Shown: positions 8,325-17,152 of the stretch, piece after piece | Layout of the letters: each line of letters starts with the position of its first letter | How positions within the stretch are numbered: the stretch's first letter is position 1 | Source of the DNA: Acidobacteriaceae bacterium | Lineage (GTDB): Bacteria; Acidobacteriota; Terriglobia; Terriglobales; Acidobacteriaceae | Assembly: GCA_003139795.1 (NCBI GenBank) | Contig: PLGM01000154.1 | Span: 1-44,554 of the forward strand | Length of the DNA: 44,554 nt | Reading direction: 5' to 3' | Notes under the pieces: model-generated | Seen by the model: only the letters and a program-made list of their open reading frames with translations | What the model was told of the DNA's origin: nothing | The model's database searches: none | Translations under genes and position numbers: made by a program

Positions 8325-8399
8325 TGGTGGCCAGAGACGGGATTGAACCGCCGACGCCGGCCTTTTCAGGGCCGCGCTCTACCACTGAGCTATCTGGCC
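8325..8399 (-). tRNA. tRNA-Phe (GAA)
   Basis: The minus strand folds as a complete cloverleaf: acceptor GGCCAGA/TCTGGCC, D arm GCTC...GAGC, anticodon stem CGGCC/GGCCG with loop CTGAAAA (anticodon GAA), and T arm GGCGG/CCGTC with loop TTCAATC. The 3' CCA is encoded (8325-8327). The gene is 75 nt. The integrase gene starts 194 bases past its 3' end, so the tRNA 3' part is the likely attachment site. Confidence 0.96.
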
Positions 8400-8583
8400 T
8401 CAGTGCAGATTTGTCATTGCAAATTCCTGCGCGGATTCCGGCGTCGCCGGAGAAGGTGGGCTGGTCCACGAACAGTGTGCTACAACGACTCCAGACAGTA
8501 TACCAACTCCCATTCCCCGCGCAAAACGGGGCCTGCAAATCCTCCCCATGCACAGGAATCCTGCTCTACACTGGAAGGCAATC

Positions 8584-10155
8584 ATGCGCCGACCTGCCAG
8601 CTTTCTCGCCTGCCTAACCCTCGCCGCCACTGCTTACCTCGCCGACGCCCAGGCGCAGACTCCGCGGGCAGCCGATTCGGAAGCCCGAGCCGCTCGCGCC
8701 TATGAGGCTGTAGTTCACGACGGTCCGCTGGCCGTGCATGCCTTCCTGGCCGATTTCCCCAAAGGAGCCGACCTGCACGTTCACCTTGCGGGAGCGGTGT
8801 ACGCGGAGAGTTTTATCCGGGCGGCCGGGGAAGACGGGCTTTGCGTGGACCCGGCCGCGCTGAGTTTTGCCAAGCCGCCGTGTTCGGGGCAACTGGTTCC
8901 AGCGGCGAAGGTTACGGCGTATCAGGACCTCTACGACCGGCTGGTGAACGCCTTCTCGATGCGGAGCTTTGTGGCGACTTCCGGATTGAGTGGGCACGAC
9001 CAGTTTTTTGCGACGTTTGGGCGATTTGGAGGACTGGGCAAGAAACACACGGGCGAGTGGGTGGACGAAGTGGCCAGCCGGGCGGCGGCCGAGAACGAGC
9101 AGTATCTGGAGCTGATGCAGACACCGCCCTTTACGCACGCGGCGAAGATTGCGCATGAAATAGGGTGGAATCAAGACTTTGCGCAGCTCCGGCAGGCGCT
9201 GCTCGACCACGGACTGCGGGAGGAAGTGGCCGCGGACCAAGAGGACGTGCAAACGGCCGAGACAGAGCGGCGGCAGATGGAGCATTGCGGAACGGCGCAG
9301 GCCGGCCCGCCCTGCCAGGTGGAGGTCCGGTACATCTACCAGATCCTGCGGGGTTTCCCGCCGGAGCAGGTTTTCGCGCAGACGCTGCTGGGGTTTGAGA
9401 CCGTCCAAGCCAGTATGGGGGCGAGCATGGAGGCGAGCGGCGGACGGGGGGGCGGCTGGGTGGGGATCAACTTCGTGCAGCCGGAAGACGGGTTTATCTC
9501 CATGCGGGACTATAGCTTGCAGATGAAGATGCTGGAATACCTGCACGGGATCTATCCCCAGGTTCACATCAGCCTGCACGCGGGGGAGCTAGCCGAGGGA
9601 CTGGTGCCGCCGGAGGGTTTGCGGTTCCACATCCGGCAGGCGGTGGAGCTGGGCCATGCGGAGCGGATCGGCCACGGAGTGGATGTGATGTATGAGGACG
9701 ACGCGCAAGGGCTGCTGAAAGAGCTGGCGCAGAAGCACGTGATGGTGGAGATCAACCTGAGCTCGAACGAGGGAATTCTGGGGATCAAGGGCGCGGAACA
9801 CCCATTTCCGCTGTACCGGGCGGCCCATGTTCCTGTCGCGCTATCGACTGACGATGAAGGGGTTAGCCGCATCGATCTGACGCACGAGTACGTGCGGGCG
9901 GCGCTCGACTACCACCTGAGCTACCGGGACCTGAAGGAGCTGGCGCGGACGGGGATGGAACATAACTTTCTGCCTGGGGAAAGCCTGTGGGCGGCGCCGG
10001 ATGCGTTCACGGCTCCCGCGGCTGTGTGCAAGGGGCAGGCGCCAGGCGCGGAGAAGCCCTCAGCGGCCTGCAAGACGTTCCTTGAGGGGAGCGAAAAGGC
10101 GGCTGCGCAGTGGGAATTGGAACGGCGCTTCCGGGTGTTCGAGGCGAAGTTCTGA
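8584..10155 (+). CDS. Secreted adenosine deaminase-family metallohydrolase
   Basis: A 523-residue protein of the adenosine/AMP deaminase superfamily, which converts adenosine (or a related nucleoside) to inosine plus ammonia. Visible metal and active-site motifs are HVHLAG (His65, His67), SLHAGE, GHGVDV and STDDEG. It is longer than the usual 330-350 residue enzyme, with an extra segment before the core and an added C-terminal tail. I chose ATG 8584 because GGAAGG lies just upstream and MRRPASFLACLTLAATAYLA followed by DAQAQ is a good signal peptide. It is probably periplasmic or secreted, which suggests nucleoside salvage from outside. Substrate specificity cannot be read from the sequence. 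It is the first gene on the core side of the tRNA. Confidence 0.85.
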   Translation: MRRPASFLACLTLAATAYLADAQAQTPRAADSEARAARAYEAVVHDGPLAVHAFLADFPKGADLHVHLAGAVYAESFIRAAGEDGLCVDPAALSFAKPPCSGQLVPAAKVTAYQDLYDRLVNAFSMRSFVATSGLSGHDQFFATFGRFGGLGKKHTGEWVDEVASRAAAENEQYLELMQTPPFTHAAKIAHEIGWNQDFAQLRQALLDHGLREEVAADQEDVQTAETERRQMEHCGTAQAGPPCQVEVRYIYQILRGFPPEQVFAQTLLGFETVQASMGASMEASGGRGGGWVGINFVQPEDGFISMRDYSLQMKMLEYLHGIYPQVHISLHAGELAEGLVPPEGLRFHIRQAVELGHAERIGHGVDVMYEDDAQGLLKELAQKHVMVEINLSSNEGILGIKGAEHPFPLYRAAHVPVALSTDDEGVSRIDLTHEYVRAALDYHLSYRDLKELARTGMEHNFLPGESLWAAPDAFTAPAAVCKGQAPGAEKPSAACKTFLEGSEKAAAQWELERRFRVFEAKF

Positions 10156-10464
10156 CGGGCTTGGAATGTGAACGCAATTCTCTGCTACAGGGAGTTTTCA
10201 GGGGGAAACGCCTGTTCATTCCGTTAGAATGGCGGCTTGAGAAAAAGGGTGGTGTCAAGCTTTTCGGAAAATGCGAAAAAGGCTCTGCGGGTAAGACGAT
10301 TGTGCACATAATCTGTGTACGTCATCTCGGGTTGGAGGCGGTTCGGCGCTCGGCGGCGGGACGGCAGAGCTCAGTGGCAGCGCAATTCAGTGGTCAATAT
10401 CGGCGCCAATTGAGGGTATGATGCACGGGTGAGGCTTTTGTTATTTTGCATAAGGAGCATTCGA

Positions 10465-12330
10465 GTGGAACGATGCCGCATTCGGTTGTTGGTTTTTCTC
10501 GCGATAGTCTGGGCGCTGGCCGCGACTGCCGCACCGGCCCGCGCAGGGGAAACGATCTCGCTCACGGTGGACGCAACCAAGACGCAGCAAAAACTGCTGC
10601 GCGCCCACCTGGCGATGCCGGTGAATCCCGGACCTCTTACTCTTTACTATCCGAAGTGGATTCCCGGCGAGCATGGGCCCGATGGACCCATCTCCAACCT
10701 CACCGGGCTGAAATTCGAGGCGGGGGGGAAGACCATTGCGTGGCAGCGCGATCTGCTGGACGTATTCACCTTCCACCTGGAGATCCCCGCCGGCGTCAGT
10801 CGTCTCGAAGCTCAGTATGACTATATTGAACCGGCAGGCGGGTCAGCCACGGACAAGCTGCTGGTGCTGGAATGGAATGAGGTTGTCCTCTATCCAGCCG
10901 GCATTCCCGCCGAACAGTTGATGTACGACGCCAAACTCCTGATGCCGGATGGCTGGAAGTTCGGGACGCCGCTTCCGGTGGCAAAAGAGTCCGGCAATCA
11001 GGTCTCGTTCAAGCCGATTTCTCTCGATATGCTCGTCGATTCGCCCGTCATTACGGGCGAGTATTATCGCGCCATCGACCTGACGCCCAAGGGCGAGCCG
11101 ATCCACCATGAGATCGATATGGTGGCGGACAGCGAAGCCGCTCTCAACATGAGCCCCGCGATTCAAAAGGAGATGACCAACCTGGTTGCCGAGTCGGGCA
11201 AACTTTTCGGGGCGCGGCATTATCGCGACTACCATTTCCTGTTGACGCTGAGCGATCATGTGGCGCATTTCGGCCTGGAACATCACGAATCGAACGACAG
11301 CCGCCTGCCCGAGCGAGCCTTGCTCCTGCCCGATGCCGGCATGGCGCTGGGCGGCCTGCTGGCGCACGAGTTCGTTCACTCCTGGAACGGCAAGTTTCGC
11401 CGGCCCGCCGATTTGACCGTCGCTTACTACGAAGAGCCGATGAAGACGGATCTGCTGTGGGGCTACGAGGGGCTGACGGATTTCCTGGGTCCGATGTTGG
11501 CCGCGCGCAGCGGCTTGTGGACCCAGGACGAATACCACGAGCATCTGGCGAGCATCGCGGCCGCGCTTGGTCCCGGACGCCCCGGCCGCACATGGCGCCC
11601 GTTGCTCGATACCGCCAGCGGCGTGTCCGGCCTCAGTTTCGGAAGAGGCGGCTGGCTGAGTTGGCGCCGCGGCGCGGACTACTACGACGAGGGCGACCTG
11701 CTGTGGCTGGAAGTCGCCACCGTCATTCATCGCGAGAGTCACGGCCAGAAATCGATCGACGATTTCTGCCAGGCTTTTCACGGCGGCGCGAACAATGGCC
11801 CGGAGGTGAAGACCTATACCTTCGACGAGTTGGTTGGCGCACTGAACGCAGTGGCGCCCTTCGACTGGGCCGGCTTCCTGCACGAAAGGCTGGATTCCAT
11901 GTCAGCAAACGCGCCGGTGGGAGGCATTGAAAACGGCGGCTGGAAGGTCGTCTTCAACGGCGAGCCTGCGAAGTCGCAGGGACGGCGCGGCGGCCCAGGC
12001 GACGTGTATTCAATCGGCCTGCAACTGGGCAGCGACGGCACCGTGAGCGATGCGATCGTCGGCAGTCCCGCGTTCGAGGCGGGGATCTCATCGGGTATGA
12101 AGGTCATCGGCGTGAATGGCCGCGTCTACACGCACGATTTGCTGGAAGACGCGATCAAAGCCGCCAAGGACAGCTCGCAGCCGATCACGCTGCTGGTTGT
12201 CGTGGACGACTATTTTCAAACATCAACGGTGAACTACCATGGCGGCGACCGTTACCCGCACCTGGTGCGCGACGATGCCAAGCCCGATGATCTCGACGAG
12301 ATCATCAAGCCGCGGGCCGCGAGCGAGTAG
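10465..12330 (+). CDS. Secreted M61-family peptidase with PDZ domain
   Basis: A 621-residue zinc metallopeptidase of the M61 (glycyl aminopeptidase-like) family. An N-terminal beta domain leads to the zinc site HEFVHSWNGK (His301, Glu302, His305), with the downstream Glu in WGYEGLTDF. A C-terminal PDZ-like part follows (DAIVGSPAFEAGISSGMKVIGVNG). I chose GTG 10465, because AAGGAG lies 9 bases upstream and a signal peptide follows directly (RLLVFLAIVWALAATAAPARA). A frame-compatible GTG at 10429 is less likely. It should act outside the cytoplasm as an aminopeptidase. Confidence 0.88.
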   Translation: MERCRIRLLVFLAIVWALAATAAPARAGETISLTVDATKTQQKLLRAHLAMPVNPGPLTLYYPKWIPGEHGPDGPISNLTGLKFEAGGKTIAWQRDLLDVFTFHLEIPAGVSRLEAQYDYIEPAGGSATDKLLVLEWNEVVLYPAGIPAEQLMYDAKLLMPDGWKFGTPLPVAKESGNQVSFKPISLDMLVDSPVITGEYYRAIDLTPKGEPIHHEIDMVADSEAALNMSPAIQKEMTNLVAESGKLFGARHYRDYHFLLTLSDHVAHFGLEHHESNDSRLPERALLLPDAGMALGGLLAHEFVHSWNGKFRRPADLTVAYYEEPMKTDLLWGYEGLTDFLGPMLAARSGLWTQDEYHEHLASIAAALGPGRPGRTWRPLLDTASGVSGLSFGRGGWLSWRRGADYYDEGDLLWLEVATVIHRESHGQKSIDDFCQAFHGGANNGPEVKTYTFDELVGALNAVAPFDWAGFLHERLDSMSANAPVGGIENGGWKVVFNGEPAKSQGRRGGPGDVYSIGLQLGSDGTVSDAIVGSPAFEAGISSGMKVIGVNGRVYTHDLLEDAIKAAKDSSQPITLLVVVDDYFQTSTVNYHGGDRYPHLVRDDAKPDDLDEIIKPRAASE

Positions 12331-12396
12331 AAGCCGGTTCCAGCAGCTCTGCGAACGGCAACCCTTAAATTGCTGCGGGAGGCTTAAGACGCCGGT

Positions 12397-12843
12397 ATGG
12401 ACAACGAGAGAATTCGGGAGATTTGCCTGGGGCTGCCGCACGTGGCGGAGACGCTGAACTGGGGACACCACCTGGTGTACTGGGTGGGGGACCGGGATAT
12501 TGGCGGGAAGATGTTTGCCATGACCGACCTGGATGGGACGGGGACGGGGGTGCTGTGGTTCCACTGCGGGGCGGAGCGGTTTCACGAGCTGCTGGAGCGG
12601 GAGGGGATCATTGGGGCGCCGCACCTGGCGAGGGCCTTTTGGGTGGCCCTGGAGCGGTGGGATGCGCTGCGGGCGCGGGAAATTGAAGAGGAGCTGGGAC
12701 GGGCGCACGCGCTGATCTATGAAAAGCTGCCCAAGCGGACCAAAGCCGTGCTGGCGCTGCCGGAGAAGGAACGGGCGAAATTGATCAGGGAGCGGAAGAA
12801 GCTGCCGGCGGCGCGGGCGAAAAAGACAGGGAACAGGAAATAG
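12397..12843 (+). CDS. MmcQ/YjbR-family protein
   Basis: A 148-residue protein of the MmcQ/YjbR (CyaY-like fold) family. Typical elements are the opening IREICLGLPHVAETLNWG, the central GGKMFAMTDLDG, and the APHLARAFWVALE block before the C-terminal helix. The family is widespread with no firm biochemical role; a DNA-binding-like fold has been proposed. The C-terminus is Lys/Arg/Ala-rich. It is not obviously in an operon. Confidence 0.8.
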   Translation: MDNERIREICLGLPHVAETLNWGHHLVYWVGDRDIGGKMFAMTDLDGTGTGVLWFHCGAERFHELLEREGIIGAPHLARAFWVALERWDALRAREIEEELGRAHALIYEKLPKRTKAVLALPEKERAKLIRERKKLPAARAKKTGNRK

Positions 12844-12951
12844 GGAACAGGGATCGGGACTACGGCTCTGGCGGGGCGGGAACTGGCTGGGGGGCGGGAC
12901 CGTATAAGTGAATTGGGCTGGTCAGTGGTAAAGGGTCGTGCGGGTGAGGCG

Positions 12952-13143
12952 ATGGTGAAGTTTCTGCTGTGGTGTATTCTGCTGGTGCTTTGCTGGCCGC
13001 TGGCGTTGTTGGCGCTGGTGCTGTATCCGGTGGTGTGGCTGCTGCTGCTGCCCTTCCGGGTGGTTGGGATTGCGGTGGGCGGAGCGCTGGAGCTGGTGAG
13101 CGCGGTGATTTTGCTGCCGGTGCGGGTGCTGCGGGCGATTTGA
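12952..13143 (+). CDS. Small hydrophobic membrane protein
   Basis: A 63-residue protein that is almost wholly hydrophobic: FLLWCILLVLCWPLALLALV and VVWLLLLPFRVVGIAVGGAL form two membrane segments joined by a short Pro turn, and a third partial segment ends LLPVRVLRAI. I chose ATG 12952; a longer frame from 12913 adds only charged residues without a better ribosome binding site. No family was recognised with certainty; similar short proteins are common in this phylum. Confidence 0.6.
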   Translation: MVKFLLWCILLVLCWPLALLALVLYPVVWLLLLPFRVVGIAVGGALELVSAVILLPVRVLRAI

Positions 13144-13176
13144 GTGGTGGTTCAAAAGAGCTATATGTGTAAAAGA

Positions 13177-13340
13177 CTATAGATAGATGGAGCTATCCCA
13201 CCTTAGCCGCAAGAACAAAAACGCGGCGAAGGTGGGGCACCCGACACCAGGGGGCTGACCTCAAAGAGCATAAAAAGCTATAGATAGGTGGAGCTATCCC
13301 ACGTTAACGCAAAGGACGCGTGAACGTGGGGCAACCGACA
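13177..13340. repeat. Two copies of a hairpin repeat (CTATAGATAG...GTGGGGCAMCC)
   Basis: Copy 1 (13177-13246) and copy 2 (13278-13340) share the lead CTATAGATAG(A/G)TGGAGCTATCCCAC and the end GTGGGGCA(C/A)CCGACA. Each folds into a stem. In copy 1 CCCACCTT pairs with AAGGTGGG; in copy 2 CCCACGTT pairs with AACGTGGG. The paired bases change together, which supports selection for the hairpin or copying of a structured element. A third copy of the hairpin lies inside the sigma factor gene at 33823-33868. Confidence 0.85.
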
Positions 13341-13421
13341 GCCGGCACCGGCGGGCGGGAAATTCATTAGAAATCTCTGGAAATTGTGGAAGGCGCCGAT
13401 ACGTTTGGTGAGGCGCTTCTC

Positions 13422-14156
13422 ATGAATCGAATTCTGACAATGTGTTTTGGGGTGGGAGTGGTGCTGCTGGCCGTGGGGGCTTGCGGGGCGGATGAGGTCT
13501 TCCCGGTGGTGCACAACGAGCCGATCGCGGTGCGGGTTGTGGACGGCAAGGGCGGGCGGCCGGTGGCTCATGCGCATGTTGTGCTGGTGGCGGGGTATGA
13601 CCAGCACGACCTTCGGCTTGGGCTATGGCGTGAAGAGGCGCTTGCCGACGACGAGGGCATGGTGCGGCTGTCGAGAGGGCTCAAGAATCTGCCGTGGTTG
13701 CAGGTGGAGGTGGCAAAGAGGCACCTGTGCAAGGGGGATGCGGAGAGGGCGGCGTTCAGCGTGGAGCGGATACGGAGGGACGGGCTGAGCGCGGCGAACC
13801 GGTGCGGCACGGCTACGGTGGAAAATGCGCCAGGGGTGGTTACGGTATTTGTGAAGGGGAAGAAAGCTGCCCCGAAGGCGTCGTCGCCAGCCGCGGGCCG
13901 GACTTCTCCGGCTGGTCCTGTTTCTGCTCCCGCGGCTAGTTCTGTTCTATCTGTTGCGCCTGCGCTCGCACCTGGGGCCACGACCGCTACCGTACAAGCT
14001 GCTACGCCTGAGCCTGATCCTGGGCCAGTTTCCGCTTTCGTGCCTGGTTCCGCAGCGGCTGCCGCACCTGCTCCCGAGCCTGCTCCAACGCCCTTTGGCG
14101 TACCTGCGCCCGGCGAAGATGGACTAGAGCCTTTGTGTATGCCTGCATCCGTTTAG
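13422..14156 (+). CDS. Secreted protein of unknown function with Pro/Ala-rich tail
   Basis: A 244-residue protein. The N-terminus MNRILTMCFGVGVVLLAVGAC is a signal peptide, with a possible lipobox VGAC. The first 130 residues hold a region like a carboxypeptidase-regulatory or transthyretin-like beta fold (PIAVRVVDGKGGRPVAHAHVVLVAGYD, DDEGMVRLSRGL). From about residue 155 the sequence becomes low-complexity Ala/Pro/Ser, rich in PAP and PEP steps. ATG 13422 was chosen over an upstream ATG because the signal peptide begins there. Function is unknown. Confidence 0.65.
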   Translation: MNRILTMCFGVGVVLLAVGACGADEVFPVVHNEPIAVRVVDGKGGRPVAHAHVVLVAGYDQHDLRLGLWREEALADDEGMVRLSRGLKNLPWLQVEVAKRHLCKGDAERAAFSVERIRRDGLSAANRCGTATVENAPGVVTVFVKGKKAAPKASSPAAGRTSPAGPVSAPAASSVLSVAPALAPGATTATVQAATPEPDPGPVSAFVPGSAAAAAPAPEPAPTPFGVPAPGEDGLEPLCMPASV

Positions 14157-14200
14157 GGCGCGCTTGCGGCTGGCGGGCTCGCTGCGGTAGCGTGAGCGCT

Positions 14201-14995
14201 ATGGCTGGTGTTCGGTTGGTTTTGGAAGGCAAGGTCGCCCTCGTCAGCGGCGGGTCGCGGGGGATTGGGGCGGAAACGGTGCGGCTGTTCGCCGAGGCGG
14301 GGGCGCGCGTGGCGTTCAGCTATCGGCAGGCGCGAGAGCAGGCCGAGGCTCTGGCGGCGGAGTGCGGCGGGCCGGAGCGGTGCGTGGCGATCCAACAAGA
14401 GCTGAGCACGCCGAAGGACGGCCGGGCGCTGGTGGCCGCGGCGGTGCGGGCGTTTGGGCGGCTCCACGTGCTGGTGGCCAATCACGGAATCTGGGAGGCG
14501 GAGGATGCGCCGATTGCCGAGATGACGGAGGCGCAGTGGCGGCGGACGCTGGGGGTGAATCTGGACTCGGTGTTCGGGCTGGTGCAGGCGGCGGTGGCGC
14601 AGATGGAGCGGCAGGCACGGCCCGCGCCGGGCGATGCGGCGGGGCATATTGTGCTGATCAGTTCGACGGCCGGGCAGCGGGGCGAGGCCAACCACGCGGA
14701 CTATGCCGTGACCAAAGGCGCGCTGATCAGTCTGACAAAGAGCCTGTCGAGCGAACTGGCGCCCAAGGGGATAAGGGTGAATTGCGTGGCGCCGGGGTGG
14801 GTGGCGACGGAGATGTCGGCGGCGGCGCTGGGGGACGAGGAGCTGGGGCCGAGGATTGCGGCGGGTATTCCGGTGGGCAGGGTGGGAAGCGCGCGGGAGA
14901 TTGCCGGGCCGGTGTTGTTTCTGTGTACGCCGCTGGCGGGATTCATCTCGGGCGAGGTGCTGAACGTGAACGGCGGGGCGGTGTTGGTGGGATGA
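14201..14995 (+). CDS. Short-chain dehydrogenase/reductase (FabG-like)
   Basis: A 264-residue classical SDR oxidoreductase. The nucleotide-binding motif is SGGSRGIG (about residues 16-23), the stabilising motif VANHG, and the catalytic set Ser in LISST plus Tyr/Lys in YAVTK. The ending GFISGEVLNVNGG is typical of FabG-like enzymes. ATG 14201 was chosen because the motif then falls at the usual distance from the start; the longer frame upstream lacks family sequence. It probably reduces a 3-keto or related carbonyl with NAD(P)H; the substrate cannot be assigned. It is followed closely by a secreted protein gene. Confidence 0.85.
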   Translation: MAGVRLVLEGKVALVSGGSRGIGAETVRLFAEAGARVAFSYRQAREQAEALAAECGGPERCVAIQQELSTPKDGRALVAAAVRAFGRLHVLVANHGIWEAEDAPIAEMTEAQWRRTLGVNLDSVFGLVQAAVAQMERQARPAPGDAAGHIVLISSTAGQRGEANHADYAVTKGALISLTKSLSSELAPKGIRVNCVAPGWVATEMSAAALGDEELGPRIAAGIPVGRVGSAREIAGPVLFLCTPLAGFISGEVLNVNGGAVLVG

Positions 14996-15027
14996 GGGCC
15001 TGTTCACATAAGAGGGAGAAGGATCTG

Positions 15028-15819
15028 ATGCGCAGAGTTTTGGCGGTGGGGCTGGCGGTGGTGATGTTGGCGTGGCCGCATGCGACGCAGACGCAGACGA
15101 CGGACGAGGCCAGCGTGAAGAACGCGAAGCAGGCGCGGGCGGTGCTGGACCTGATGGTGCAGGCGCTGGGCGGACAGGCGTGGCTGAACATGAAGAATCA
15201 GGAGCGGCAGGGGATGGTGGCGGCGTTTTTCCACGGCAAGCCGGACACCGGGACGACGGAGATTTTTGAGTTTCACCAGTGGCCGGATCACGACCGGATC
15301 GAGCTCACCAAGCACCGGCACGTGGTGCAGTTTTACGTGGGGCGGACGGGCGAGGAAGTGACCTACAGAGGGAAGACGCCGCTGCCGCAGGATATTGTGG
15401 ACGACTACCTGCGGCGGCGGGACCACTCGATCGAGACGGTGGTGAAGACCTGGATGAACGACCCCAAGACGATTCTGGTTTACGAGGGGCAGCGGCTGGC
15501 CGAACGGCATCTGGCCGACCAGGTGACGCTGATCTCGGCCGCGAACGAGGCGGTGACGATCCAGATGGACACGCAGACGCATTTGCCGCTGCGGCGGACG
15601 TTCGAGTGGCGCGATCCGCTCTACAAGGACAAGAACACGGACGCCGAGGAGTATGACGACTACCACTTGATGGACGGTTTCCCGACGCCGTTCACGATCT
15701 CGCGATACAAAAACGACGACGAGATCCGACAGTACTACCTGGTGCACGTGAAATACAACCAGGATTTGCCGGCGGATTTCTGGAGCGTGGACGCGGCGGA
15801 GCGGCGGATCAAGAAGTAG
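15028..15819 (+). CDS. Secreted protein of unknown function
   Basis: A 263-residue protein with signal peptide MRRVLAVGLAVVMLAWPHATQ. GGGAGAAGG upstream of ATG 15028 gives a clear start; the long in-frame extension to 14362 is the shadow of the SDR gene. The mature part opens with a helical stretch (KQARAVLDLMVQALGGQAWLNM) and continues as alternating beta strands, as in LolA/outer-membrane-lipoprotein-sorting-like proteins. It lies just before the lipid A genes, but the gap and lack of a family match make a linked role uncertain. Confidence 0.65.
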   Translation: MRRVLAVGLAVVMLAWPHATQTQTTDEASVKNAKQARAVLDLMVQALGGQAWLNMKNQERQGMVAAFFHGKPDTGTTEIFEFHQWPDHDRIELTKHRHVVQFYVGRTGEEVTYRGKTPLPQDIVDDYLRRRDHSIETVVKTWMNDPKTILVYEGQRLAERHLADQVTLISAANEAVTIQMDTQTHLPLRRTFEWRDPLYKDKNTDAEEYDDYHLMDGFPTPFTISRYKNDDEIRQYYLVHVKYNQDLPADFWSVDAAERRIKK

Positions 15820-15888
15820 GCGGCACGCTTGTTTATAATCCAAACGAGTGCGAAGCGGCGGCGTCCGTTTGCGCTCTGGAGCCAAAAA

Positions 15889-16383
15889 ATGACCTTCGAC
15901 ATCCAGGATATCCTGGGTTTTCTGCCTCACCGCTATCCGTTTCTGCTGATCGACAGGATTGTGGAGTTTGAGCCCACCAAGCGGCTGGTGGCCATCAAGA
16001 ATGTGACCATGAACGAGCAATTCTTCCAGGGGCACTTTCCCGGCTATCCGATCATGCCGGGGGTGCTGGTGGTGGAGGCGATGGCGCAGGCCGGCGGCAT
16101 CATCATAATGAGGGAGACTGCCGACCGGGAGCAGAAACTGGTGGTCTTTACCGGAATCGAGCGGGCGAAATTCCGCCGGCCGGTGACGCCGGGGGACCAG
16201 TTGCGGATCGAAGTGGAGGTGCTGTCGTTCAGGCCGCGCGCGGGACGCATCGAGGGCAAGGCGTATGTGGACGGGAAGCTGGCCTGCGAAGCCACGCTCA
16301 CTTGCCGGGTGGTGCCGCGCGCGCGCCAAGCGGCACCGTCCGCAGAGCCCGGTGCGGCGCCTGATGCGGAGACGGCGGAGTGA
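15889..16383 (+). CDS. fabZ: 3-hydroxyacyl-ACP dehydratase FabZ
   Basis: A 164-residue hotdog-fold dehydratase of fatty acid synthesis; it removes water from 3-hydroxyacyl-ACP. The signature HRYPFLLIDR is near residue 14 and the active-site helix GHFPGYPIMPGVLVVEAMAQ near 49-68, with catalytic His and Glu present. I chose ATG 15889 with GGAG upstream; an upstream frame adds a basic tail with no family match. The C-terminus has a short Ala-rich extension (AAPSAEPGAAPDAE). It overlaps lpxA by 4 bases (GTGA), so the two are translationally coupled; both use 3-hydroxyacyl-ACP. Confidence 0.95.
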   Translation: MTFDIQDILGFLPHRYPFLLIDRIVEFEPTKRLVAIKNVTMNEQFFQGHFPGYPIMPGVLVVEAMAQAGGIIIMRETADREQKLVVFTGIERAKFRRPVTPGDQLRIEVEVLSFRPRAGRIEGKAYVDGKLACEATLTCRVVPRARQAAPSAEPGAAPDAETAE

Positions 16384-17150
16384 GCATTCATGCGAGCGCG
16401 GTGATCGCCGCGGGAGCTCGAGTTCCGGAGTCCTGCACGGTGGGCCCATTCTGCACCATCGGGCCGGAAGTGGCGCTGGGGGAGAATTGCACGCTGATTT
16501 CGCACGTGGTGCTGGACGGGCGGACACGGATTGGCGCGCGCAATACATTTCATCCTTTCAGCGCCGTGGGGGTAGCGCCGCAGGATTTGAAGTATGGCGG
16601 CGAGCCTACCGAGGCGATCATTGGCGACGACAACACGATTCGGGAGAGCGTGACGATCAGCCGCGGAACGGTGGGCGGAGGGGGCGTGACGCGGCTGGGT
16701 TCCAATTGCCTGCTGATGGCGTGCGTCCACATCGGGCACGACAGCCAGGTGGGCAGCCACTGCATTCTGGCCAACGCGGCTACGCTGGCCGGGCACGTGG
16801 TGATCGAGGACTATGCGACGGTGGGGGCGTTCAGCCCGGTGCATCAGCACTGCACGGTGGGCAAGTACGCGTTCATCGGCGGCGGTACGATCGTGACCCA
16901 GGACGTGCTGCCCTTCTCGCTGACCTCGTCGCGGCGGGAGAACAAGGCGTTCGGGATCAATAAAATCGGGCTGGCGCGGCGGGGGTTCTCGGCGGAGCGG
17001 CTGCAGGTGCTGCAGAAGGCGTTCCGGCTGCTGCTGGCGGCGAAGATGAACACCTCGCAGGCGCTGGGAAAGATCAAGGAGCTGGAAGGCGAGGACGTGG
17101 CGCTGCTGACGGCGTTTCTGGAGCGTAGTGAGCGCGGGGTCATCAAGTAG
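16380..17150 (+). CDS. lpxA: UDP-N-acetylglucosamine acyltransferase LpxA
   Basis: A 256-residue left-handed beta-helix enzyme that carries out the first step of lipid A synthesis, moving a 3-hydroxyacyl chain from ACP to UDP-GlcNAc. Hexapeptide repeats run through the first 190 residues. The catalytic His is in the CVHIGHDSQVG segment, followed by ANAATLAGHV and the C-terminal helical part (FGINKIGLARRGFSAERL). It starts with GTG inside the fabZ stop. lpxI begins 2 bases after its stop. Presence of lpxA argues for a lipid A-containing outer membrane. Confidence 0.95.
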   Translation: MSIHASAVIAAGARVPESCTVGPFCTIGPEVALGENCTLISHVVLDGRTRIGARNTFHPFSAVGVAPQDLKYGGEPTEAIIGDDNTIRESVTISRGTVGGGGVTRLGSNCLLMACVHIGHDSQVGSHCILANAATLAGHVVIEDYATVGAFSPVHQHCTVGKYAFIGGGTIVTQDVLPFSLTSSRRENKAFGINKIGLARRGFSAERLQVLQKAFRLLLAAKMNTSQALGKIKELEGEDVALLTAFLERSERGVIK

Positions 17151-17152
17151 AC

